Shown: positions 8,906 through 20,235 of the stretch, piece by piece
Layout: every line of letters begins with the position of its first letter
Position numbering within the stretch: the first letter of the stretch is position 1
Source of the DNA: Pseudomonas jinjuensis
Lineage (GTDB): Bacteria > Pseudomonadota > Gammaproteobacteria > Pseudomonadales > Pseudomonadaceae
NCBI RefSeq assembly: GCF_900103845.1
Contig: NZ_FNIJ01000001.1
Coordinates: 1-64,000, forward strand
Length of the DNA stretch: 64,000 nt
Direction of reading: 5' to 3'
Position numbers and translations under genes: made by a program
The notes under the pieces: generated by a model
Databases searched by the model: none
Seen by the model: the letters and a program-made list of their open reading frames with translations, nothing else
What the model was told of the DNA's origin: nothing

Positions 8906-9982
8906 ATGCGTGAGCGACTGTTGGCGGCCGAGCGGGTCACGGCCATTGATTGGCGCAACGGGACACTCCGGTTGCTGGACCAGCGGCGCCTGCCGCTGGA
9001 GGAAACCTGGCTCACCTACGAAAGCGCCGCCGAGGTGGCCGACGCCATCCGCGCCATGGTGGTGCGCGGTGCGCCGGCCATCGGCATCGCCGCGGCCTAT
9101 GGCGTGGTGCTCGGATTGCGTGCGCGGCTGCGCGAGAACGGCAACTGGCGTTCCGCCCTGGAGGCGGATTTCCAGATCCTCGCCGAATCCCGGCCGACCG
9201 CGGTCAACCTGTTCTGGGCGCTGAACCGCATGCGCGACCGCCTGGAGCGTCTGAAAGAGACCGACGACCCACTGACCGTCCTGGAAGCCGAGGCTATCGC
9301 CATCCACGAAAGCGATCGCGAGGCCAACCTGACCATGGCCCAGCTCGGCGTCGAGCTGATCCGCAAGCAGCACAGCGGCCCGCAGAAGATCCTCACCCAC
9401 TGCAACACCGGGGCACTGGCCACCGGCGGCTTCGGCACCGCGCTGGGGGTGATCCGCGCGGCGCATCTGGAAGGGCTGGTCGAGCGCATCTACGCCGACG
9501 AAACCCGTCCGTGGCTGCAGGGCGCCCGCCTGACCGCCTGGGAGCTGGCCAACGAGGGCGTGCCGGTGACGCTGAACGCCGATGCGGCGGCCGCCCACCT
9601 GATGAAGACCCAGTCCATCACCTGGGTGATAGTCGGCGCCGACCGCATCACCGCCAACGGCGACGTGGCGAACAAGATCGGCACCTACCAGCTGGCGGTG
9701 AACGCCATGCACCACGGCGTGCGCTTCATGGTGGTGGCGCCCAGCTCGACCATCGACATGAGCCTGGAAAGCGGCGAGGACATCCCGATCGAGGAGCGTG
9801 ACGGCAGCGAACTGCTGGAAGTCGGCGGCAAGCGCGTGGCGGCGGAGGTGGATGCCTTCAATCCGGTATTCGACGTGACTCCGGCGGACCTGATCGACGC
9901 CATCGTGACCGAGCGCGGCGTCGTCGAGCGTCCGGACGCCGAACGCATGGCCCAGCTGATGAGCCGCAAGCGCCTGCACTGA
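8906..9982 (+). CDS. mtnA: Methylthioribose-1-phosphate isomerase
   Basis: Isomerises 5-methylthioribose 1-phosphate to the ribulose form in methionine salvage; 358 residues. Family motifs include [15 protein letters not shown] near residue 50, [18 protein letters not shown] near 160 (catalytic cysteine), and [20 protein letters not shown] near 245 (catalytic aspartate). AAGAGG lies just before the ATG at 8906, which supports that start over an in-frame ATG 18 bases earlier. It is divergent from the methylthioadenosine deaminase gene of the same pathway, which is informative for both. Confidence 0.94.
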   Translation: MRERLLAAERVTAIDWRNGTLRLLDQRRLPLEETWLTYESAAEVADAIRAMVVRGAPAIGIAAAYGVVLGLRARLRENGNWRSALEADFQILAESRPTAVNLFWALNRMRDRLERLKETDDPLTVLEAEAIAIHESDREANLTMAQLGVELIRKQHSGPQKILTHCNTGALATGGFGTALGVIRAAHLEGLVERIYADETRPWLQGARLTAWELANEGVPVTLNADAAAAHLMKTQSITWVIVGADRITANGDVANKIGTYQLAVNAMHHGVRFMVVAPSSTIDMSLESGEDIPIEERDGSELLEVGGKRVAAEVDAFNPVFDVTPADLIDAIVTERGVVERPDAERMAQLMSRKRLH

Positions 9983-10202
9983 TCGCCGCAGGGGGAGTCG
10001 CCAGGGTAGGGTTTCCCCTTGCTCTGTGATAAGCTCCGACGGTTCTTCGGAGGCCATTTTCCGGGCCCTCGGAGCAGCGCGAGTCGGCGACGCAAGTCAT
10101 TGATTTGTTGTGAGTTGGTGGCGTTCTAGTGGCGCCATCTCACTCCGCTTGGCCCAGGACGGGCAAGGCGGAGTTCCACCAGTAAAAGGAACCAGGCTTC
10201 TC

Positions 10203-12959
<2,757 letters not shown>

Positions 12960-12975
12960 ACGAGCGAGACTTGAT

Positions 12976-14061
12976 GTGAGCAAGCGAGCCTATAACTTCT
13001 GCGCCGGTCCCGCGGCGCTGCCCACCGCTGTGCTGGAACGCGCCCAGGCCGAGATGCTCGACTGGCAGGGCCGTGGCCTGTCGGTCATGGAAATGAGCCA
13101 CCGCAGCGACGAGTACGTCGCCATAGCCGAGAAGGCCGAGCAGGACCTGCGCGACCTGATGGGCGTGCCGTCGAACTACAAGGTGCTGTTCCTGCAGGGC
13201 GGCGCCAGCCAGCAGTTCGCCGAGATCCCGCTGAACCTGCTGCCCGAGAACGGCGTGGCCGATTACGTCGAAACCGGTATCTGGTCGAAGAAGGCCATCG
13301 AAGAGGCCCGCCGCTTCGGTAACGTCAACGTGGTCGCCAGCGCGTCCAGGTACGAATACTTCGCCATTCCCGGGCAGAACGAGTGGAACCTGACGCCGGA
13401 CGCCGCCTACCTGCACTACGCGTCCAACGAGACCATCGGCGGCCTGGAGTTCGACTGGATTCCGGAAACTGGCGACGTCCCGCTGGTGGTGGACATGTCC
13501 TCGGACATCCTCTCGCGTCCGGTCGACGTGTCGAAGTTCGGCCTGATCTACGCCGGCGCGCAGAAGAACATCGGTCCGAGCGGCCTGGTGGTGGTCATCG
13601 TCCGCGAAGACCTGCTGGGCAACGCCCGCAGCTACTGCCCGACCATGCTCAACTACAAGATCGCCGCCGACAACGGCTCCATGTACAACACTCCGGCGAC
13701 CTACTCCTGGTACCTCTCCGGCCTGGTCTTCGAGTGGCTGAAGGAGCAGGGCGGCGTCGACGCCATGGAGCAGCGCAACCGCGCCAAGAAGGACATGCTG
13801 TACGGCTTCATCGACGGCAGCGACTTCTACACCAACCCGATCCAGCCGGCTGCCCGCTCCTGGATGAACGTGCCGTTCCGCCTGGCCGACGAGAAGCTCG
13901 ACAAGGCCTTCCTCGAAGGCGCCGAAGCGCGCGGCCTGCTCAACCTCAAGGGCCATCGTTCGGTGGGCGGCATGCGTGCCTCCATCTATAACGCCCTGGG
14001 CCTGGACGCGGTGGAAGCCCTGGTGGCCTACATGGCCGAATTCGAGAAGGAGCGCGGCTGA
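12976..14061 (+). CDS. serC: Phosphoserine aminotransferase
   Basis: PLP enzyme of 361 residues for serine and pyridoxal phosphate synthesis. It transfers the amino group from glutamate to 3-phosphohydroxypyruvate. The PLP lysine is in YAGAQKNIGPSGL. The family N-terminus RAYNFCAGPAALP and the C-terminal GHRSVGGMRASIYNA are present. The start is GTG (12976) because the overlapping ATG at 12974 is followed at once by a stop. TGATG overlap with pheA signals coupling. First gene of the serC-pheA-hisC-tyrA/aroA-cmk supraoperon. Confidence 0.97.
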   Translation: MSKRAYNFCAGPAALPTAVLERAQAEMLDWQGRGLSVMEMSHRSDEYVAIAEKAEQDLRDLMGVPSNYKVLFLQGGASQQFAEIPLNLLPENGVADYVETGIWSKKAIEEARRFGNVNVVASASRYEYFAIPGQNEWNLTPDAAYLHYASNETIGGLEFDWIPETGDVPLVVDMSSDILSRPVDVSKFGLIYAGAQKNIGPSGLVVVIVREDLLGNARSYCPTMLNYKIAADNGSMYNTPATYSWYLSGLVFEWLKEQGGVDAMEQRNRAKKDMLYGFIDGSDFYTNPIQPAARSWMNVPFRLADEKLDKAFLEGAEARGLLNLKGHRSVGGMRASIYNALGLDAVEALVAYMAEFEKERG

Positions 14062-15158
14062 TGAGCGACGCTGACCAGCTCAAGGCTTTGCGCGTACGCA
14101 TCGACAGCCTCGACGAGAAGATCCTCGAGCTGATCAGCGAACGCGCCCGCTGCGCCACCGACGTGGCGCGGGTGAAGATGGCGACCCTGGCCGAGGGCGA
14201 GAAGCCGGTGTTCTACCGGCCCGAGCGCGAGGCCTGGGTGCTCAAGCACATCATGGAACTGAACAAGGGCCCGCTGGGCAACGAGGAAATGGCGCGGCTG
14301 TTCCGCGAGATCATGTCCTCCTGCCTGGCCCTGGAGCAGCCGCTCAAGGTCGCCTATCTCGGCCCGGAAGGCACCTTCACCCAGGCCGCGGCGCTCAAGC
14401 ACTTCGGCCATGCGGTGATCAGCACGCCGATGGCGGCGATCGACGAGGTGTTCCGCGAAGTCGCAGCCGGTGCGGTGAACTTCGGCGTGGTGCCGGTGGA
14501 GAACTCCACCGAAGGCGCGGTCAACCACACCCTGGACAGCTTCCTCGAACACGACATGGTGATCTGTGGCGAGGTCGAGCTGCGCATCCACCACCACCTG
14601 CTGGTGGGCGACAACACCAAGACCGACAACATCACCCGCATCTATTCCCATGCCCAGTCGCTGGCCCAGTGCCGCAAGTGGCTGGACGCGCACTACCCGA
14701 ACGTCGAGCGCGTGGCGGTGTCGAGCAACGCCGACGCGGCCAAGCGCGTGAAGAGCGAGTGGAACTCCGCGGCCATCGCCGGCGACATGGCTTCCAGCCT
14801 CTACGGCCTGTCGAAGCTGTACGAGAAGATCGAGGACCGCCCGGACAACTCCACGCGCTTCCTCATCATCGGCAACCAGGAAGTGCCGCCGACCGGCGAC
14901 GACAAGACCTCGATCATCGTCTCCATGCGCAACAAGCCGGGCGCGCTGCACGAGCTGCTGGTGCCGTTCCACACCAACGGCATCGACCTGACCCGCATCG
15001 AGACCCGCCCGTCGCGCAGCGGCAAGTGGACCTACGTGTTCTTCATCGACTTCGTCGGCCACCACAAGGACCCGCTGATCAAGGACGTGCTGGAAAAGAT
15101 CAACAGCGAAGCCGTGGCGCTGAAGGTGCTGGGTTCCTATCCGAAAGCGGTACTTTAA
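14061..15158 (+). CDS. pheA: Bifunctional chorismate mutase / prephenate dehydratase
   Basis: P-protein of 365 residues converting chorismate to prephenate and then phenylpyruvate. The chorismate mutase domain occupies about residues 1-90 (ALRVRIDSLDEKILELISER), prephenate dehydratase about 95-270 (YLGPEGTFTQAAALKHFG, STRFLIIG), and an ACT regulatory domain is C-terminal with TRIETRPSRSGKW, the phenylalanine-sensing motif. It is joined to serC by a one-base TGATG overlap. Confidence 0.97.
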   Translation: MSDADQLKALRVRIDSLDEKILELISERARCATDVARVKMATLAEGEKPVFYRPEREAWVLKHIMELNKGPLGNEEMARLFREIMSSCLALEQPLKVAYLGPEGTFTQAAALKHFGHAVISTPMAAIDEVFREVAAGAVNFGVVPVENSTEGAVNHTLDSFLEHDMVICGEVELRIHHHLLVGDNTKTDNITRIYSHAQSLAQCRKWLDAHYPNVERVAVSSNADAAKRVKSEWNSAAIAGDMASSLYGLSKLYEKIEDRPDNSTRFLIIGNQEVPPTGDDKTSIIVSMRNKPGALHELLVPFHTNGIDLTRIETRPSRSGKWTYVFFIDFVGHHKDPLIKDVLEKINSEAVALKVLGSYPKAVL

Positions 15159-15246
15159 CTGCGGCTGCAGGCTGCAGGCGGCAGGCTACAGGCGGTGAAG
15201 AGCGTCTATGCCGGCAGCCTGAGGCCTGCAGCCTGAGGCCTCAGAT
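15159..15246. repeat. Imperfect palindrome between pheA and hisC
   Basis: The 88-base gap is mostly a repeated CTGCAGGC-type motif on the left (GGCTGCAGGCTGCAGGCGGC) and its inverse on the right (CAGCCTGAGGCCTGCAGCCT). The transcript would fold into a long imperfect hairpin. It sits inside the supraoperon and could tune readthrough or stabilise the upstream mRNA. It is a repeat class similar in style to the one at 5862-5931. Confidence 0.55.
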
Positions 15247-16359
15247 ATGTCTTGCGACTTCCTTGCCCTGGCCCAGCCGGGCGTGCAAAAGCTGTCCCCC
15301 TATGTTCCCGGCAAGCCGGTCGACGAACTGGCGCGCGAACTCGATCTCGACCCGGCCAGCATCGTCAAGCTGGCCAGCAACGAGAACCCGCTCGGCCCCA
15401 GTGCCAAGGTCCTCGAAGCGATCCGCGCCGAACTGGCCGAACTGACCCGCTATCCCGACGGCAACGGCTTCGAACTGAAGCGCAAGCTGGCCGGGCGTTG
15501 CGGTGTGTCGACGGCCCAGGTGACCCTCGGCAACGGCTCCAACGACATCCTCGATCTGGTGGCCCGCGCCTACCTGGCTCCCGGCCTGAACGCCGTGTTC
15601 AGCCAGTACGCCTTCGCCGTCTACCCGATCTCCACCCAGGCCGTCGGCGCCCAGGGCAAGGTGGTGCCGGCGAAGGACTGGGGGCATGACCTCGAAGCCA
15701 TGCTCGCGGCCATCGACGCCAATACCCGCGTGGTCTTCATCGCCAACCCGAACAACCCCACCGGCACCTGGTTCGGCCCGGACGCCCTGGCGCGCTTCCT
15801 CGAACGCGTGCCGGAAAACGTGCTGGTGGTGCTGGACGAGGCCTACATCGAATACGCCGAGGGTGAGGAACTGCCCGATGGCCTGAAATACCTGGCCGCA
15901 CACCCGAACCTGCTGGTTTCCCGCACCTTCTCCAAGGCCTACGGCCTGGCCTCGCTGCGGGTCGGCTACGCGATTTCCACGGCGCAGGTCGCCGATGTGC
16001 TGAACCGCGTGCGTCAGCCGTTCAACGTCAACAGCCTGGCCCTGGCCGCCGCTTGTGCAGCGCTGGACGATGCCGAGTACCTCGCCGAGGGCAAGCGCAT
16101 CAATGACGAGGGCATGGTCCAGCTGGAAAAGGGCCTGCGCGAACTTGGTCTGGAGTGGATCCCGTCCAAGGGCAACTTCATCGCCGTGGACCTCAAGCGC
16201 GACGCCGGCCCGGTATATCAGGCCCTGCTCGCCGAAGGCGTGATCGTGCGTCCGGTGGGCGGCTATGGCATGCCGCAGCACCTGCGCATCTCCATCGGCC
16301 TGCCGGAAGAAAACGCCCGCTGTCTGGAAGCCCTGGCCAAGGTGCTTGCCCGTGGCTGA
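15247..16359 (+). CDS. hisC: Histidinol-phosphate aminotransferase (HisC2 type)
   Basis: PLP-dependent class II aminotransferase of 370 residues. In this supraoperon context the paralogue is thought to act on aromatic keto acids as well as histidinol phosphate. SNENPLGPS near residue 39, NPNNPTGTWFG near 163, and the PLP lysine in RTFSKAYGLASLRVGYA near 224 are seen. Its last bases overlap the GTG start of tyrA/aroA. Confidence 0.94.
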   Translation: MSCDFLALAQPGVQKLSPYVPGKPVDELARELDLDPASIVKLASNENPLGPSAKVLEAIRAELAELTRYPDGNGFELKRKLAGRCGVSTAQVTLGNGSNDILDLVARAYLAPGLNAVFSQYAFAVYPISTQAVGAQGKVVPAKDWGHDLEAMLAAIDANTRVVFIANPNNPTGTWFGPDALARFLERVPENVLVVLDEAYIEYAEGEELPDGLKYLAAHPNLLVSRTFSKAYGLASLRVGYAISTAQVADVLNRVRQPFNVNSLALAAACAALDDAEYLAEGKRINDEGMVQLEKGLRELGLEWIPSKGNFIAVDLKRDAGPVYQALLAEGVIVRPVGGYGMPQHLRISIGLPEENARCLEALAKVLARG

Positions 16360-18577
16360 GGCGGCGCCGAAGAAACTGCGCCGTCTGGTGGTGGTGGGGC
16401 TCGGCCTGATCGGCGGCTCCTTCGCCAAGGGGCTGCGCGAGAAGGGCGTGTTCGAGGAAGTGATCGGCGTCGATCGCGACTCGGAATCGCGCCGCATGGC
16501 CGTGCAGCTGGGCGTGGTGGATCGCTGCGAGGAGTCGCTGGAGACCGCCTGCCGCGGCGCCGACGTGATCCAGCTGGCGGTGCCGATCCTGGCCATGGAG
16601 AGGGTGCTGGCCGAACTCGCCGGCTACGACCTCGGCAATGCCGTGCTCACCGATGTCGGCAGCGCCAAGGGCAACGTGGTGCGCGCCGCGCGGGTCGCCT
16701 TCGGTGGCATGCCGGCGCGCTTCGTGCCGGGGCATCCCATCGCCGGCTCCGAGCAGAGCGGGGTGGAAGCGGCCAGGGCGGACCTCTATCGCCGCCACAA
16801 GGTGATCCTCACGCCGCTGGAGGACACCGACGCCGAGGCCGTGGCGCTGGTCGACGGCCTCTGGCGCGAGCTCGGTGCGGACGTCGAGCACATGGAGGTC
16901 GAGCATCACGACGAGGTGCTGGCCGCCACCAGCCACCTGCCGCACCTGCTGGCCTTCACGCTGGTCGATTCGTTGGCCAAGCGCAGTGAAAATCTGGAAA
17001 TCTTCCGTTATGCCGCCGGCGGCTTCCGCGACTTCACGCGGATCGCCGGCAGCGATCCGGTGATGTGGCACGACATCTTCCTCGCCAACCGCGAGGCGGT
17101 GCTGCGCATCCTCGATGTATTCCGCGACGACCTCGACGACCTGCGCGAGGCTGTCGACAAGGGGGACGGGCAGCAATTGATGGGCGTCTTCACGCGCGCC
17201 CGGGTTGCCCGTGAGCACTTCAGCAAAATCCTGGCCCAACGGGCCTATGTGGACGCCATGCACGACAATGACCTGATTTACCTGGCCCAGCCGGGTGGCC
17301 GCCTCTCTGGACGCGTTCGCGTACCGGGCGACAAGTCCATTTCCCACCGCTCGATCATGCTCGGCTCGCTGGCCGAAGGGACCACCGAGGTCGAAGGCTT
17401 CCTCGAAGGCGAGGATGCGCTGGCGACCATCCAGGCGTTCCGCGACATGGGCGTGGTCATCGAAGGCCCGCACCACGGTCGCGTGACCGTCCACGGCGTC
17501 GGCCTGCACGGCCTGAAGCCGCCGCCCGGCCCGATCTACCTGGGCAACTCCGGTACTTCCATGCGCCTGCTCAGCGGCCTGCTCGCTGCCCAGCCGTTCG
17601 ACACCACCCTGACCGGCGACGCCTCGCTGTCCAAGCGTCCGATGAACCGCGTGGCCAAGCCGCTGCGCGAGATGGGCGCGGTGATCGAGACCGGTCCGGA
17701 AGGCCGTCCGCCGCTGACCATCCGTGGCGGCCAGAAACTCACCGGCATGCACTACGACATGCCCATGGCCAGTGCCCAGGTGAAGTCCTGCCTGCTGCTC
17801 GCCGGCCTCTACGCCGCCGGTGAAACCTCCACCACCGAGCCGGCCCCGACCCGCGACCACACCGAGCGCATGCTGCGCGGCTTCGGCTATCCGGTTGACG
17901 TGGAAGGCGCCACCGCCAGGGTCGAGTCCGGCCACAAGCTGACCGCCACCCAGATCGAAGTCCCGGCCGACATTTCCTCCGCCGCCTTCTTCCTGGTCGC
18001 CGCCAGCATCGCCGAAGGTTCCGACCTGGTGCTGGAGCACGTCGGCATCAACCCGACCCGCACCGGCGTGATCGACATCCTCAAGCTGATGGGCGCCGAC
18101 ATCACCCTGGAAAACCAGCGTGAAGTGGGCGGCGAGCCGGTTGCCGACCTCCGCGTGCGTTCGGCGAAGCTGAAGGGCATCGACATTCCGGAAGACCTGG
18201 TGCCGCTGGCCATCGACGAATTCCCGGTGCTGTTCGTCGCCGCCGCCTCTGCCTCCGGCCGCACCGTGCTGCGTGGCGCGGAAGAGCTGCGGGTGAAGGA
18301 ATCCGATCGCATCCAGGTGATGGCCGATGGCCTGAAGACCCTGGGCGTGAAATGCGAGCCGACCCCGGACGGCATCATCATCGACGGCGGCCCGTATGGC
18401 GGCGGCGAAGTGTGGAGCCACGGCGACCACCGCATCGCCATGTCCTTCAGCGTCGCCTCGCTGCGTGCCGGCGCGCCGATCCGCATCCATGACTGCGCCA
18501 ACGTCGCCACGTCCTTCCCGACCTTCCTCGGCCTGGCCTCCCAGTCCGGGATTCGCGTCGCCGTGGAGGGCAACTGA
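16352..18577 (+). CDS. tyrA-aroA: Fused prephenate (cyclohexadienyl) dehydrogenase / EPSP synthase
   Basis: A single 741-residue polypeptide carrying two aromatic-pathway enzymes. Residues 1-295 are TyrA: NAD-binding [13 protein letters not shown] at 16-28 and the substrate region [14 protein letters not shown] at 128-141. From about 310 it is AroA (5-enolpyruvylshikimate-3-phosphate synthase): [10 protein letters not shown] at 325-334, then [15 protein letters not shown], and further on [16 protein letters not shown]. The start is taken as GTG 16352, eight bases inside hisC, since the longer frame gives an unrelated N-terminus. The fusion is usual in Pseudomonas. TGATG overlap with cmk. Confidence 0.95.
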   Translation: MAEAAPKKLRRLVVVGLGLIGGSFAKGLREKGVFEEVIGVDRDSESRRMAVQLGVVDRCEESLETACRGADVIQLAVPILAMERVLAELAGYDLGNAVLTDVGSAKGNVVRAARVAFGGMPARFVPGHPIAGSEQSGVEAARADLYRRHKVILTPLEDTDAEAVALVDGLWRELGADVEHMEVEHHDEVLAATSHLPHLLAFTLVDSLAKRSENLEIFRYAAGGFRDFTRIAGSDPVMWHDIFLANREAVLRILDVFRDDLDDLREAVDKGDGQQLMGVFTRARVAREHFSKILAQRAYVDAMHDNDLIYLAQPGGRLSGRVRVPGDKSISHRSIMLGSLAEGTTEVEGFLEGEDALATIQAFRDMGVVIEGPHHGRVTVHGVGLHGLKPPPGPIYLGNSGTSMRLLSGLLAAQPFDTTLTGDASLSKRPMNRVAKPLREMGAVIETGPEGRPPLTIRGGQKLTGMHYDMPMASAQVKSCLLLAGLYAAGETSTTEPAPTRDHTERMLRGFGYPVDVEGATARVESGHKLTATQIEVPADISSAAFFLVAASIAEGSDLVLEHVGINPTRTGVIDILKLMGADITLENQREVGGEPVADLRVRSAKLKGIDIPEDLVPLAIDEFPVLFVAAASASGRTVLRGAEELRVKESDRIQVMADGLKTLGVKCEPTPDGIIIDGGPYGGGEVWSHGDHRIAMSFSVASLRAGAPIRIHDCANVATSFPTFLGLASQSGIRVAVEGN

Positions 18578-19266
18578 TGTCCGCCCAGTGGCCGGTGGTG
18601 GCCATCGATGGCCCCAGTGGTTCCGGCAAGGGCACGGTAGCCGGGCTGCTCGCCAAGCGGCTCGGCTGGAATCTGCTGGATTCCGGCGCGCTGTACCGCC
18701 TGCTGGCGTTCGCCGCCGGTAACCATGGCATCGACCTGACCAACGAGGAGGCGCTGAAGGTTCTTGCGGCGCACCTCGATGTGCAGTTCACCCACGGCAA
18801 GGGCGGGCAGGGGCAGCACATCATCCTCGAAGGGGAAGACGTCACCGACACCATCCGCACCGAACAGGCCGGCGCCGGCGCCTCGCAGGTCGCCGCGCTG
18901 CCGGCGGTGCGCGAGGCACTGCTGCAGCGCCAGCGCGCATTCCTCGAAGCGCCCGGCCTGGTCGCCGATGGCCGCGACATGGGCACCGTGGTGTTCCCCG
19001 ACGCGCCGCTGAAGATCTTCCTCACCGCCTCCGCCGAGGAGCGTGGCCGCCGCCGCTACCTGCAGCTCAAGGCCAAGGGCCTGGAAGTCGACCAGGCGGC
19101 GCTCACCGAGGAAATCCGTCTGCGCGACGAACGCGACAGCCAGCGCGCCGTGGCTCCGCTGAAGCCGGCGGACGATGCGATAGTGGTGGATTCCACCAGT
19201 TTGTCCATTGAGGAAGTCCTGCAGCGCCTGCACGAGGAAATGGCACGCTGCGGTTTGCTGGACTGA
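18577..19266 (+). CDS. cmk: Cytidylate kinase
   Basis: Phosphorylates CMP and dCMP; 229 residues. The P-loop GPSGSGKGT is near residue 11, [13 protein letters not shown] near 30, and [15 protein letters not shown] near 130. It overlaps the stop of tyrA/aroA by one base. In most pseudomonads rpsA follows immediately; here a hairpin (19283-19309) and a 26-kb block separate the two. Confidence 0.96.
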   Translation: MSAQWPVVAIDGPSGSGKGTVAGLLAKRLGWNLLDSGALYRLLAFAAGNHGIDLTNEEALKVLAAHLDVQFTHGKGGQGQHIILEGEDVTDTIRTEQAGAGASQVAALPAVREALLQRQRAFLEAPGLVADGRDMGTVVFPDAPLKIFLTASAEERGRRRYLQLKAKGLEVDQAALTEEIRLRDERDSQRAVAPLKPADDAIVVDSTSLSIEEVLQRLHEEMARCGLLD

Positions 19267-19282
19267 GTCTCCAGCCGGGTGT

Positions 19283-19309
19283 GGAAAGCTCCGGGGTTCG
19301 GAGCTTTCC
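19283..19309 (+). terminator. Hairpin after cmk
   Basis: GGAAAGCTCCG (19283-19293), loop GGGTT, CGGAGCTTTCC (19299-19309): a perfect 11-base stem 17 bases after the cmk stop. There is no run of T after it, so termination efficiency is uncertain. It marks the boundary of the supraoperon and the inserted block. Confidence 0.6.
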
Positions 19310-19383
19310 TACCTGATTCGCGGCGCGTTCCTGCTGCCGGTAGTCGGTCCCAACTGCCAGCATAACCAGCTCATTCGGTAGTG

Positions 19384-19402
19384 CCCGCCCATCATGGACG
19401 GG
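19384..19402. promoter_or_regulatory. Near-perfect dyad upstream of wzm
   Basis: CCCGCCCATCATGGACGGG is symmetrical about position 19393 except for one pair of bases. It lies about 24 bases before the proposed wzm start. It could be an operator or a small hairpin near the ribosome-binding region. No known regulator consensus was recognised. Confidence 0.35.
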
Positions 19403-19425
19403 TCTGAATTCGCTGGTATCCGTCC

Positions 19426-20235
19426 TTGTCCCATCTGTCCGCTCCCACCCGCTCCGTATCGCTTTCCTCCCGGGCCCGGCTGCTGCTCGCATTCGTTCGC
19501 CGCGATGTCGCGGCACGCTACCAGGGCACGCTGCTCGGCGGCTTCTGGGTGCTGCTCGCGCCCTTCCTGCTGCTGATGGTCTACACCTTCGTCTTCGGCC
19601 ATGTGCTGAAGTCGCGCTGGGGCAGCGACCAGGACACCGCTTCGTTCGCCCTGACCCTGTATTCCGGCCTGCTGCTCAACGGCATTCTCGCCGACAGCCT
19701 GTCACGCGCCGCAACGGTCATCCACGGGCACGGCAACTATGTGAAGAAGCTGGTTTTCCCCCTGGAGATCCTGCCCCTCTCGCTGGTGCTCTCGGCGCTG
19801 GTCAACGCGATCATCGGCTTCCTCATCCTGGCGCTGCTGCTGCCATTGCTGGGGCACGTGCCCAGCTGGAAAATCCTGCTGGTGCCGCTGATGCTGCTAC
19901 CCATGCTGCTGTGCGCCAGCGGTCTTGCCTGGTTCTTCGCGGCCCTTGGCGCCTATTTCCGCGACATCAGCCAGTTCATCCAGCTGCTGCTGGTGCTGAT
20001 CCTGTTCATCAGCCCGGTTCTCTATCCCCTTTCCGCCCTGCCGGAAAATCTGCGCGCCTATCTCGCGCTGAATCCCCTGACCATTCCGCTGGAGATGATC
20101 CGTCACGCCTTCTTCGGCACGCCCATGCCGTCGACCGGGCAGGTCATGGCCTACCTCGGCGCGTCATCGCTGGCATCGCTTCTCGGCCTGCTGTGGTTCC
20201 AGCGCATGCAGGACGGGTTCGCCGATGTGCTCTGA
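19426..20235 (+). CDS. wzm: O-antigen/polysaccharide ABC exporter permease (Wzm)
   Basis: A 269-residue inner-membrane protein that would form the channel for lipid-linked polysaccharide. It shows the ABC-2 polysaccharide-export pattern: the N-terminal amphipathic stretch LLLAFVRRDVAARYQGTLLG before the first membrane helix, about six hydrophobic segments, and the late FISPVLYPLSALPENLRAYL element typical of Wzm/RfbA. The matching ATPase Wzt is encoded about 15 kb downstream at 35352. The start is TTG (19426); no ATG is available at the N-terminus and the ribosome site is weak, so it is the least certain part. It overlaps gspE by 11 bases. Confidence 0.85.
   Translation: MSHLSAPTRSVSLSSRARLLLAFVRRDVAARYQGTLLGGFWVLLAPFLLLMVYTFVFGHVLKSRWGSDQDTASFALTLYSGLLLNGILADSLSRAATVIHGHGNYVKKLVFPLEILPLSLVLSALVNAIIGFLILALLLPLLGHVPSWKILLVPLMLLPMLLCASGLAWFFAALGAYFRDISQFIQLLLVLILFISPVLYPLSALPENLRAYLALNPLTIPLEMIRHAFFGTPMPSTGQVMAYLGASSLASLLGLLWFQRMQDGFADVL

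Noticed and set aside
19267-19425. Insertion boundary with mobile element, tRNA or direct repeats
   Set aside because: Read on both edges (also 45518-45739); only hairpins and a dyad were found, no integrase, transposase or att-like repeat.
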